From Candidatus Woesearchaeota archaeon CG11_big_fil_rev_8_21_14_0_20_43_8 (GTDB taxonomy: Archaea > Nanobdellota > Nanobdellia > Woesearchaeales > CG08-08-20-14): a stretch of 12,425 bases of DNA. The stretch covers positions 1 to 12,425 of the forward strand of contig PCVE01000135.1 of assembly GCA_002762705.1 (NCBI GenBank), written 5' to 3'. The translations under genes were made by a program, and so were the position numbers. Below, piece by piece: positions 1 through 5,599 of this stretch; within the stretch, counting starts at the first letter, position 1, and each line of letters opens with the position of its first letter. Under the pieces are notes generated by a model. The model worked only from the letters and a program-made list of their open reading frames with translations, had not been told where the DNA came from and searched no databases.

Positions 1-70
1 ATGTGACATGTCTACCTCCGTCGAATGTGTCGCTTACTATCGATCCTCCGTCGCATGTGGAGGGGATATC
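1..70. repeat. 70-bp perfect direct repeat, copy 1 (at window edge)
   Basis: Bases 1-70 are identical to 529-598. The offset is 528 bases (176 codons), so both copies are read in the same frame and encode the start of the Cys module (IPSTCDGGS, then GGRHVTC). Identity stops just after 70/598. The left extent is unknown because the copy touches the window edge. Confidence 0.95.
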
Positions 71-1654
71 CTGAATGCTTACATATTGCGTCCCCCCACC
101 AGATCCTCCTGAAGGCACGAGCGTAGCTTGCATGTTCGATTGTTGCCCAGTGGTCACGACAACGTTCTGGGTGAGATCGATGAAACCTATCTTTGTTATC
201 TTCACTGCATGCGTTTTGGCCGCGACATCTGATATCATATACATACCATTCACATCACTTATACCTACTAAGATGTCGTCGAGAAAGACCAAAGATTCCG
301 TCGGAATGGTAGTAACACTAATTGATCCAGTGCCACTTCCGTCCCCGGGTCCTTCTAAAGGATAGTTTTCGCTATTCTGGAATCCGTTGTCTGATATGCA
401 TGTCGCAAGCAGGCATATCTTCAGCCCAGATCCAGTCTTTTGCGTCTGGTACATCTCGAAATACTGCGGATCATAGCTGCCTGGCTTATCCCATGCCGTG
501 ATTGTGAGCGTGCTCCCGTTGCCTTCGCATGTGACATGTCTACCTCCGTCGAATGTGTCGCTTACTATCGATCCTCCGTCGCATGTGGAGGGGATATCTT
601 GCAAGTTGATGTATATAGTCTGGTTTCCACCGCCTGAACTTGTGTCGATGTTCATATCCACAGTATCGCTTATCCGGTTTCCATTCAAAGTATAGAACCG
701 ATGATCACCTGTCATGAGGTATGCTGTCAAAGTATGCTGGCCATCAGGTAGGCTGGTCAGGGTATAAGTATTTTGAGGGGTGTGCACTATGTCGATGCCA
801 TCAAGATATATATGTGTATGGCCTTCGCCAGGCACATGGATGCCTGGGCTTGTGAAGATAAAATTAGTCGTCAGCAATACCAGCGATACATCGCTATTGT
901 CCACTGTAGCCTGTAGGTCGAGCGTAGGAATTGGATCTCCTGGTTGCAATTCATATTCATTGCTGTTCCCATCACGAATCCAGATATTAGTCACTCCGTC
1001 AGGAATACCTTGGTCATCAGGGAAATATGGATCACCTTGGTCGAAATATTCTACCGGAAAACCAGTGCTTTTCAGGCCAGTGTCTGTGCTTGCATGACAG
1101 ACATAATCATATAATCCATGGCCAGCAACAGTATGTGTGATTGTCTGACCAGTGCCTATGTCGTTTCTTATGCCTGTTGTCGCATCGACAACTTCCCAGC
1201 CCACAGTGTAAGGTAATCCGGCGAATGCGCATTGATATGTCCCTGTAAGTCCATTACCAACAATAGGGATCACCTCTGGATTCCACGCTGAATTTCTAAG
1301 GTCGATATGCAGATCTCCCCTATATAGCTCAGCAATTTGATCATTATATATCTGACAACCAATGTGATAGAATGAATTAGTTGTGAATGTGTATGTTAGA
1401 GTGTTTCCAGTCTGGTCGAGGATCTCTGCCTCATTTGGATCATCTGCGATATCACCATCGTCCGATCGTATGAACCAGTCTCTAAGCAAGCTGTTCTCCG
1501 GATCCATTTTACAACTGAATGTGTATGTTCTTGTAGCCGGATCTGCTGAGACAACACGCACATATACATTAGCAGGTCCAGTTACATGCGCGTTGATTCC
1601 TGGAACTATCGCAAGCATCACAAGGAGCAAAATCAAGAAATTGATGGATCTCAT
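1..1654 (-). CDS. Secreted Ig-like/PEGA-domain surface protein (3' end beyond window)
   Basis: An open frame of 551 codons runs from ATG at 1654 to the left edge without a stop, so the C-terminus is missing. Residues 1-22 form a signal peptide: Arg near the start, a Leu/Ile/Val-rich core, and a likely cut after INA. Residues ~23-120 and ~121-205 read as two beta-sandwich (Ig-like) domains, each with a Cys pair. Residues ~240-338 are a third Ig-like domain (HTHIYLDG, then GQHTLTAYL). A Gly-rich linker leads into a Cys-containing module (starting IPSTCDGG, ~353-435), a PEGA-like domain (~437-510: ISVTTIPTESLVFLDD, then DVAAKTHAVKITKIGF), a second Gly-rich linker, and a second copy of the Cys module from ~529. 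PEGA domains are surface modules in archaea and bacteria; the role here is unknown, perhaps adhesion or envelope. The start is set by AAGGAGAGG five bases upstream and by the ATGA overlap with the wrbA stop. The missing end may carry an anchor. Confidence 0.85.
   Translation of the reverse strand, partial: MRSINFLILLLVMLAIVPGINAHVTGPANVYVRVVSADPATRTYTFSCKMDPENSLLRDWFIRSDDGDIADDPNEAEILDQTGNTLTYTFTTNSFYHIGCQIYNDQIAELYRGDLHIDLRNSAWNPEVIPIVGNGLTGTYQCAFAGLPYTVGWEVVDATTGIRNDIGTGQTITHTVAGHGLYDYVCHASTDTGLKSTGFPVEYFDQGDPYFPDDQGIPDGVTNIWIRDGNSNEYELQPGDPIPTLDLQATVDNSDVSLVLLTTNFIFTSPGIHVPGEGHTHIYLDGIDIVHTPQNTYTLTSLPDGQHTLTAYLMTGDHRFYTLNGNRISDTVDMNIDTSSGGGNQTIYINLQDIPSTCDGGSIVSDTFDGGRHVTCEGNGSTLTITAWDKPGSYDPQYFEMYQTQKTGSGLKICLLATCISDNGFQNSENYPLEGPGDGSGTGSISVTTIPTESLVFLDDILVGISDVNGMYMISDVAAKTHAVKITKIGFIDLTQNVVVTTGQQSNMQATLVPSGGSGGGTQYVSIQDIPSTCDGGSIVSDTFDGGRHVT
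529..598. repeat. 70-bp perfect direct repeat, copy 2 (internal)
   Basis: This is the internal copy of the repeat at 1-70. The flanking protein sequence is similar but diverged (a Ser/Gly-rich linker, then Q, then a hydrophobic strand, then QDIPS in both). That supports a true duplicated protein module rather than a random join. In this copy the module continues leftward to about 350. Confidence 0.95.
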
Positions 1655-1668
1655 GTTTTCCTCTCCTT
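1651..1668 (-). promoter_or_regulatory. Ribosome binding site and ATGA overlap coupling wrbA to the surface gene
   Basis: Read on the minus strand, AAGGAGAGG (1668-1660) lies within the last codons of wrbA, followed by a 5-base spacer and ATGA. The ATG (1654-1652) starts the surface protein and the overlapping TGA (1653-1651) ends wrbA. This is a classic arrangement for translational coupling. Confidence 0.85.
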
Positions 1669-2271
1669 TAGCTTTGCAGCTATCTTCGCGATATGCTCTC
1701 CCTGGAACATCGCTGCATCTAGCTCATTTTCGCTAGGCATCCGTTCGCCCTTTGTCCCGGCGATTGTCGAAGCGCCATATGGCGAACCACCAGTTATCTC
1801 ATCAGTCCTCATCTGCCCAGGAAATGAATATGGGAGACCGACAATCACCATACCTAAATGAAGCAGTGTCACATGAAAACCCAATATAGTCGATTCCTGT
1901 CCTCCATGCTGTGTCGCTGTGCTTGTGAAGACTCCCCCTGGCTTTCCGATAAGAGAGCCTTCCAACCACAATTTCGCTGTTGAATCCAAAAACTGCCGCA
2001 TCTGTCCAGACATATTCCCATAACGCGTAGGGGTTCCGAATACAATCGCATCTGCTTCAGAAAGATCTTCCAGTGTGCAGATCGGGATCTTTGATAATTG
2101 CTTCTTTATCTCCAATGCTCCCATCTTCTTCAGGGCCTCATCTGACAGAGTCTCATCAACCCTGCGAAGTATCACTTTCGCGCCTTCGACTTTCAGAGCG
2201 CCTTTCACGATAGCCTCCGCCATCTTATGTACATGTCCATACACCGAATGATATACGACGAGAATCTTCAA
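1651..2271 (-). CDS. wrbA: NAD(P)H:quinone oxidoreductase, WrbA family (flavodoxin fold)
   Basis: This family transfers two electrons from NAD(P)H to quinones using FMN and acts as a soluble tetramer in the cytoplasm. From the TTG start the protein is 206 residues, close to the ~200 usual for WrbA. The FMN phosphate-binding loop is at residues 7-13 (YHSVYGH). The WrbA signature FGTPTRYGNMSGQMRQF is at 78-94, the second flavin loop TSTATQHGGQE at 116-126, and GGSPYGASTIAG at 161-172. The frame extends upstream to an ATG at 2298 and a GTG at 2322, but I chose TTG at 2271 because a perfect GGAGGT sits 7 bases before it and the protein then begins MKILVVYHS, as is normal for the family. Those alternatives lack a good ribosome site. 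The stop overlaps the start of the downstream surface gene, so the two are co-translated. Actual electron partners are not shown by the sequence. Confidence 0.93.
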   Translation of the reverse strand: MKILVVYHSVYGHVHKMAEAIVKGALKVEGAKVILRRVDETLSDEALKKMGALEIKKQLSKIPICTLEDLSEADAIVFGTPTRYGNMSGQMRQFLDSTAKLWLEGSLIGKPGGVFTSTATQHGGQESTILGFHVTLLHLGMVIVGLPYSFPGQMRTDEITGGSPYGASTIAGTKGERMPSENELDAAMFQGEHIAKIAAKLKERKT

Positions 2272-2284
2272 TTTTTTTACCTCC
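2272..2284 (-). promoter_or_regulatory. Shine-Dalgarno site setting a TTG start for wrbA
   Basis: Read on the minus strand, GAGGAGGT is followed by seven A residues and TTG. The GGAGGT core is at 2284-2279. This is the strongest ribosome site in the window and decides in favour of TTG over the upstream ATG and GTG. Confidence 0.7.
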
Positions 2285-2332
2285 TCTATCTTTTGCATGT
2301 GGGCTAGCCATACCAAAAACACATTTCATTAA

Positions 2333-2350
2333 AAAAACATTTATTTATTT
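2333..2350 (-). promoter_or_regulatory. Possible TATA-like element for wrbA operon
   Basis: On the minus strand an AT-only run (AAATAAATAAATG and neighbouring T's) lies about 70 bases before the TTG start. Archaeal spacing would put transcription start near 2315-2320, downstream of the alternative GTG codon. The match to a canonical TATA box is weak. Confidence 0.25.
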
Positions 2351-2411
2351 TCTGCAAGAAGAGAAAAATTATTTGCCGCTTTAGAGATTTTGATTCATCT
2401 TATCATCTCGA

Positions 2412-2597
2412 TTAAGTTTTTTGGTATTTGTTTAGCTGATCTATATACTCTAGTATAGAAATATTGACATTATCTGCTTCTTCAATAACAATTGAGGGAT
2501 CTACGGGTTTGGTGAGGGTGGTTCTGGAAAAATCATCATGTATCGAACTCAACTTCAGGATCAGGACAAAGAAGAGCTGATCGACAAAAGAAATCAT
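2412..2597 (-). CDS. Doubtful 61-codon ORF in the wrbA upstream region
   Basis: An ATG-to-TAA frame of 61 codons lies between wrbA and the 275-residue gene. It has a hydrophobic start (SFVDQLFFVLILKL) and an acidic C-terminal half (IVIEEADNVNISILEYIDQL) that looks protein-like and contains few rare-looking residues. There is no Shine-Dalgarno motif and I do not recognise a family. It could be a small protein, a decayed gene tail or chance. If it is not real, the 411 bases at 2272-2682 hold only the promoter and hairpin elements listed separately. Confidence 0.25.
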   Translation of the reverse strand: MISFVDQLFFVLILKLSSIHDDFSRTTLTKPVDPSIVIEEADNVNISILEYIDQLNKYQKT

Positions 2598-2639
2598 CGT
2601 GTTTACTATTGTTGTTGATTGGATGCATCACAAAGAATA

Positions 2640-2668
2640 TGAAAATAAATTGGGGTATTGATCCCCAG
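2640..2668 (-). terminator. Hairpin followed by T-rich tract after the 275-residue gene
   Basis: On the minus strand CTGGGG-ATCAATA-CCCCA forms a 5-bp G/C stem (2667-2663 with 2655-2651) with a 7-base loop. It is followed by ATTTATTTTC and begins about 16 bases past the stop at 2683. The position and the T-rich tail fit a transcription terminator for the gene at 2683-3510. Confidence 0.45.
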
Positions 2669-2682
2669 TTATTCTGTTTCAT

Positions 2683-3510
2683 TCACCATAAATCAAACTT
2701 TGAAGGTTTGAACTTACCCCCAAGTACTTGCTTTACAGTGCGGACTATTTGTGTGTTGGTCATCTCTGCCAGGTTTATGCCCGTCTTTTGCATCTCTTTT
2801 GTTTTCTCTATATCATGGGGTGTTATACCTTCTTTGGCAAGTCTAAGCATCAGAGTTGGCTTTGTAATTCCCGCATTTACATATGCATCAAACGAGAAAA
2901 CTGTTGAATATGCAGCGCTGCCTTGTGATCTGGATCCTGCTTCGACATGCGGCACTATTCCATTCGCAATCAACTCTTCGATGGTATTGAGATTTTTTAT
3001 TCCTGCTTTGAAGTAAGTATCAATCTCTGCCCCATGACCATATTTTGTTGATACTGATCCAGAATACTTGAAACCCCAAGATAGTCGGTCGACCATGATG
3101 CTTGTCGCTCTATTTAGTTCTGATTTGACTGCTTTGAGGTGGGATTCAGAGATCGCTTTTTTCACATTTTTCAGATATGGATCAGGCAGGCTTATGACTG
3201 ATCTGACAAGATCATTGTGCACAAGTTCAGAATAACCTTTGGGTTCTCGCATTGTGTTTCTTTCTGATTGCCATAGTTCTGACCTCGCATATCCTACGAG
3301 CTTGCTCAGAAGAGGTGTTTTATCTGAAACTCCAGCAAGCAGAATTTTTATTTCTAGTTTTTTGTCAACGATCCTTCTTTCCAGGCTGTCATCACACCTG
3401 ACTTCTTTTGCTCCTTCTTGTGTGACTATGTCTAACAGGTAACTAGTCCCATCTGCTTCTGTATTAACCTGTGTTTCATAAGAATTAATAATTGAATATT
3501 CCTGTTCCAT
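2683..3510 (-). CDS. Unrecognised 275-residue protein with short helical repeats
   Basis: I do not recognise a family. The frame extends to an ATG at 3609, but I chose ATG at 3510. It is preceded by AGGGGGT seven bases upstream, and a good TATA box lies at 3559-3570, inside what would otherwise be coding sequence. The N-terminal half is mixed and charged, with no signal peptide or membrane segment, so it is probably cytoplasmic. The C-terminal part has two similar ~22-residue units (residues ~168-190 and ~213-235) with the pattern AGI-x(9)-La-x-x-GI-x-PH, and a degenerate third start (KTGINLAEM, ~242-250). Such units usually form helical hairpins used in protein binding, but that is an inference. 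It is transcribed alone, divergently from the gene at 3888, with a terminator-like hairpin after it. Confidence 0.75.
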   Translation of the reverse strand: MEQEYSIINSYETQVNTEADGTSYLLDIVTQEGAKEVRCDDSLERRIVDKKLEIKILLAGVSDKTPLLSKLVGYARSELWQSERNTMREPKGYSELVHNDLVRSVISLPDPYLKNVKKAISESHLKAVKSELNRATSIMVDRLSWGFKYSGSVSTKYGHGAEIDTYFKAGIKNLNTIEELIANGIVPHVEAGSRSQGSAAYSTVFSFDAYVNAGITKPTLMLRLAKEGITPHDIEKTKEMQKTGINLAEMTNTQIVRTVKQVLGGKFKPSKFDLW

Positions 3511-3554
3511 CTCAAAAACCCCCTTTGTAAAGTATACCTTCAGGGTGGGTAACT

Positions 3555-3575
3555 GGGCATATAAATATTTTCGTT
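3555..3575 (-). promoter_or_regulatory. Archaeal TATA box for the 275-residue gene
   Basis: On the minus strand CGAAAATATTTATATG holds the TATA element (ATATTTATAT, 3570-3559 region) preceded by a purine-rich CGAAA, which fits a BRE. About 27 bases further places transcription start near 3537, giving a leader of roughly 25 bases that includes AGGGGGT before ATG at 3510. Confidence 0.65.
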
Positions 3576-3610
3576 TAAAATCATCTGTGTATTCACTTTT
3601 CAAAAACATT

Positions 3611-3887
3611 ATTCTTGTATTGTTGATAAAATGTTACCTAATTCTTCCGGAAAGTGCGTAGTCTTTTCAATGTATCCTAAATTTCCTGTGATATTTCCGG
3701 CTTAACCAAAAAACATTCCACGTTTTCCATTTTTCTTCCGTAAAACATACCCTCACGTTACTTTAAGCACCTCTGCTATCCCTTTCATCAAGGGTGGCTG
3801 TTTTGTCGCTCTGATTGTGTCAGCCGATCGGCAGCAGTCAGGCAAATCCTAAAAAAAACAGCTGCCTGTTGATCATGGGGTGTGAAG
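3611..3887. other. Divergent intergenic region with no gene found
   Basis: I see no protein-coding frame with a ribosome site and no tRNA-like T-loop here. TTCCG appears three times (near 3645, 3697 and 3736), each in a T-rich setting, perhaps as operator half-sites. The right-hand 110 bases carry the cluster of inverted repeats described separately. No clear TATA box for the rightward gene was found. Confidence 0.5.
3780..3870 (+). promoter_or_regulatory. Cluster of inverted repeats in the leader of the 3888 gene
   Basis: Seen directly: CCCTT-TCATC-AAGGG hairpin (3780-3794); GGCTG (3796-3800) complementary to CAGCC (3821-3825); perfect palindrome GCCGATCGGC (3823-3832); GGCAGC (3830-3835) complementary to GCTGCC (3861-3866); CAGGCA (3839-3844) complementary to TGCCTG (3863-3868). 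The last two helices share 3863-3866 and cannot form together. This could be an RNA leader with alternative folds or a set of protein operators. The function is unknown. Confidence 0.35.
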
Positions 3888-4238
3888 ATGGGATTGATGA
3901 AAAAAACATTGTTTGTCGGTGGCATCGTCGCTTTGGTGGGCGGCGTTGTTGGTGGGACTTATGTGATGAAAGATAAAAGACCAGTGCAAGAGACTGTCAA
4001 GGTGCGCGATGGGTTCTATCGTTATCCTGGCGATCTTCAGATTGTCAGAGAGAATGTCGGTGGAGAGCTTGAGATATACCTTATCGACAAGAGACGATGC
4101 ATAAGACATCCGATAAGAGAAGGTATGTATGTCGGAGATGACAAATATCTATTGAAAGGTGGATATGAAGCTGCGAAGAATGATATCAAGAAACGTATAA
4201 TGAATATCAGTAATCTGCTTCGGGTGATTGGGAGATGA
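3888..4238 (+). CDS. Small membrane-anchored protein of unknown function
   Basis: From ATG at 3888 the protein is 116 residues. After two Lys it has one hydrophobic, Gly-rich segment (residues 7-26, with GG doublets spaced as in helix-packing motifs), then a charged ~90-residue domain (IYLIDKRRCIRHPI in the middle, basic C-terminus). The segment could be a membrane anchor or an uncleaved signal; the downstream domain would then lie outside the cell. The start is supported by GGGGTG five bases upstream; a GTG at 3882 overlaps that site and is less likely. The next gene begins 18-27 bases after the stop, so the two probably form an operon. No family recognised. Confidence 0.7.
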   Translation: MGLMKKTLFVGGIVALVGGVVGGTYVMKDKRPVQETVKVRDGFYRYPGDLQIVRENVGGELEIYLIDKRRCIRHPIREGMYVGDDKYLLKGGYEAAKNDIKKRIMNISNLLRVIGR

Positions 4239-4265
4239 ATTGGAAACAAGTCCAAGTTGATAAAG

Positions 4266-4961
4266 ATGAAATCTAACTACGATGCACTGCGATCTATCGC
4301 AGCGAGGACAAAACGGTCTGGATACAGGCCGATGAAAAGCCATGTCGAAGATCTAGCAGAGTCGCAGAAGTCACTTGAAAGATGGCTTAGGTGGAAAAAG
4401 ATACCTGTCTCTTTTCTGTATACGCCATATCGACTGCCAGAGATATTTGATAGATACAGGATTGGGATAATAGGTTTTCAGAAGATTCTTTCGAGTAACA
4501 TCTTTGTCGCGGAAAGTATCCTCGAGCAGATGGCTGCGACAATCAATCATTCAGCAAAGAAGATGCGACTTGACAGCGAGGTGAGAGAACGGACTGATTC
4601 AGAGCAGAGAGTGATCTATCAAACTACCGATGTATTCGATGGGCTGGATGGCCCGGAGTCATTGGATGGTCATCGCAAGAAACAGCTGCGTTCGCAGGAG
4701 AACGAGATGAGACTTGCTTTGTTAGGGGCATCGATCGATGACCATTTCAATTTAAGAGAGATCATCGAGAGCGGATATCTTGAAGTCAATAGAAAGCTTG
4801 CTGGTTTTAGGATGGCCAGGTCAAGGACAGATGCATTGAATTATATAATCATGACTGGGCAGGGCCTGGTAGCGACGAATAACCCGCATTCGGAGTTATT
4901 TAAACAGCTGATACCGCGAGCCGCTGAGGATCTGGCGATCATCAGGGAAAGTATTAAATAG
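4266..4961 (+). CDS. Unrecognised 231-residue, mainly helical protein
   Basis: No family recognised. The sequence is Arg- and Lys-rich, without signal peptide or membrane segment, and is predicted by eye to be mostly alpha-helical (for example residues ~25-45 and ~85-110). A polar, acidic loop lies near the middle (DVFDGLDGPESLDGH). I chose ATG at 4266; TTG at 4257 in the same frame would add three residues, and neither has a strong ribosome site (only TGAT nearby). It follows the small membrane protein closely and its stop codon lies just before the AT palindrome of the toxin-antitoxin pair. A soluble partner of the membrane protein is possible but unproven. Confidence 0.7.
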   Translation: MKSNYDALRSIAARTKRSGYRPMKSHVEDLAESQKSLERWLRWKKIPVSFLYTPYRLPEIFDRYRIGIIGFQKILSSNIFVAESILEQMAATINHSAKKMRLDSEVRERTDSEQRVIYQTTDVFDGLDGPESLDGHRKKQLRSQENEMRLALLGASIDDHFNLREIIESGYLEVNRKLAGFRMARSRTDALNYIIMTGQGLVATNNPHSELFKQLIPRAAEDLAIIRESIK

Positions 4962-4962
4962 G

Positions 4963-4991
4963 ATTAAATAACCTTATTTAATATTAAATAA
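4963..4991. promoter_or_regulatory. Nested AT palindromes upstream of the RelBE pair (probable operator/promoter)
   Basis: Three 9-base units abut: ATTAAATAA (4963-4971), CC, TTATTTAAT (4974-4982), ATTAAATAA (4983-4991). Units 1-2 form a perfect inverted repeat with a 2-base centre, and units 2-3 form a perfect uninterrupted 18-base palindrome. A further ATTAAATA (4953-4960) overlaps the stop of the preceding gene. Ribbon-helix-helix antitoxins bind such repeated short sites to repress their own operon, and the AT-rich sequence can also serve as a TATA element. Confidence 0.65.
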
Positions 4992-5003
4992 CTTGGTGAT
5001 AAA

Positions 5004-5222
5004 ATGGTATTGAAGACATTCAATGTGCATGAAGAAGTATACAAGAAATTTTCAGGGTTCTGCAAGGCCCATGGCCTTAGTATGAGCAAACAGGTGGATA
5101 TGTTTATGCAGACAATGGTTGAAGAGGATCCGGAAGTAAGGGAAGATTATCTTGAAAAGCTTGAGAGACTCAGGAAAGGCCGGTTCATTCGAGTAGAGAA
5201 TTTTGCAAAACGATATGGGTAA
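5004..5222 (+). CDS. relB: RelB-like ribbon-helix-helix antitoxin
   Basis: 72 residues. The N-terminal part (LKTFNVHEEVYKKFSGFC, then AHGLSMSKQVDMFMQTMV) has the strand-helix-turn-helix layout of a ribbon-helix-helix DNA-binding domain. It is followed by an acidic linker and a basic C-terminal tail (ERLRKGRFIRVENFAKRYG) typical of the toxin-wrapping segment of RelB-like antitoxins. The start is set by GGTGAT (4995-5000) four bases from ATG. The toxin gene begins five bases after the stop. By analogy with the family it neutralises the toxin and represses the operon at the palindromes just upstream. The gene symbol reflects the family rather than a specific orthologue. Confidence 0.8.
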   Translation: MVLKTFNVHEEVYKKFSGFCKAHGLSMSKQVDMFMQTMVEEDPEVREDYLEKLERLRKGRFIRVENFAKRYG

Positions 5223-5227
5223 TAATT

Positions 5228-5488
5228 ATGATCTATTCGGTGGAGGTTACGGAAGAGGTAAATAAGACGTTTTTGAAGTTGGCTAAGAAGAATAAGAAAC
5301 AGATGGATATTGTAAAAAAGAAAGTGAAACAAATTCAAAAGAATCCGTTGCATTTCAAACCTCTGCGTGGCGATATGTACGGGACTCGCCGAGTCCACAT
5401 AAATAAGTCGTTTGTTCTGACATATGATGTTGATGAATGTGCAAAAGTAGTGAGAATTCTTGATTTCGATCATCAATGTAATCTATAA
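5228..5488 (+). CDS. relE: RelE/ParE-superfamily toxin (type II toxin-antitoxin)
   Basis: 86 residues, the usual RelE length. The order of features matches archaeal RelE: strand IYSVEVTEEV, Lys-rich helices (residues 9-38), then NPLHFKPLRGD (39-49), the core strand YGTRRVHI (51-58), FVLTYDV (62-68), and VVRILDFDH (74-82). Family toxins cut mRNA in the ribosomal A site using basic residues; candidates here are Arg47, Arg54, Arg55, Lys60, Arg76 and His82. The usual C-terminal aromatic after the DH motif is absent (tail QCNL), so activity may differ. The five-base gap after the antitoxin and lack of a strong ribosome site suggest coupled translation. A ParE-like gyrase target is a less likely alternative. 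Confidence 0.87.
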   Translation: MIYSVEVTEEVNKTFLKLAKKNKKQMDIVKKKVKQIQKNPLHFKPLRGDMYGTRRVHINKSFVLTYDVDECAKVVRILDFDHQCNL

Positions 5489-5542
5489 AGCACAATAATC
5501 TGGGACAATTATGTCACTTAAAAGTGGTAAATAAACGTCAAG

Positions 5543-5550
5543 TTTATATA
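5543..5550 (+). promoter_or_regulatory. TATA box for the putative lipoprotein gene
   Basis: TTTATATA is an exact archaeal box. Expected transcription start is near 5573, giving a ~27-base leader with GGGTGAT (5588-5594) five bases before ATG at 5600. Confidence 0.75.
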
Positions 5551-5599
5551 CTTCAACCCACATAATATAGATATCAAACTCAAAAAAGGGTGATTTCCT

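Noticed and set aside
75..1861. Several + strand reading frames of 60-120 codons across the left end
   Set aside because: They lie opposite the continuous minus-strand surface-protein frame, which has a signal peptide, ribosome site and domain content; the + strand frames have none.
3760..3880. Possible tRNA because of several G/C stems
   Set aside because: No T-loop consensus, no acceptor-stem pairing and no plausible anticodon arm could be found.
3873..4343. Minus-strand frames of 64-78 codons opposite the membrane-protein gene
   Set aside because: They lack ribosome sites and look like translations of the antisense of a membrane segment; the + strand frame has a better start and makes sense as an anchored protein.
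4953..4991. CRISPR-like or tandem short repeat
   Set aside because: The units are 9 bases long, abutting and alternating in orientation with no spacers, which fits an operator and not a CRISPR array.
5147..5476. Minus-strand 109-codon frame opposite the toxin-antitoxin pair
   Set aside because: The opposite strand encodes two proteins with good RelB and RelE family features and correct spacing; the antisense frame has no ribosome site or recognisable motif.
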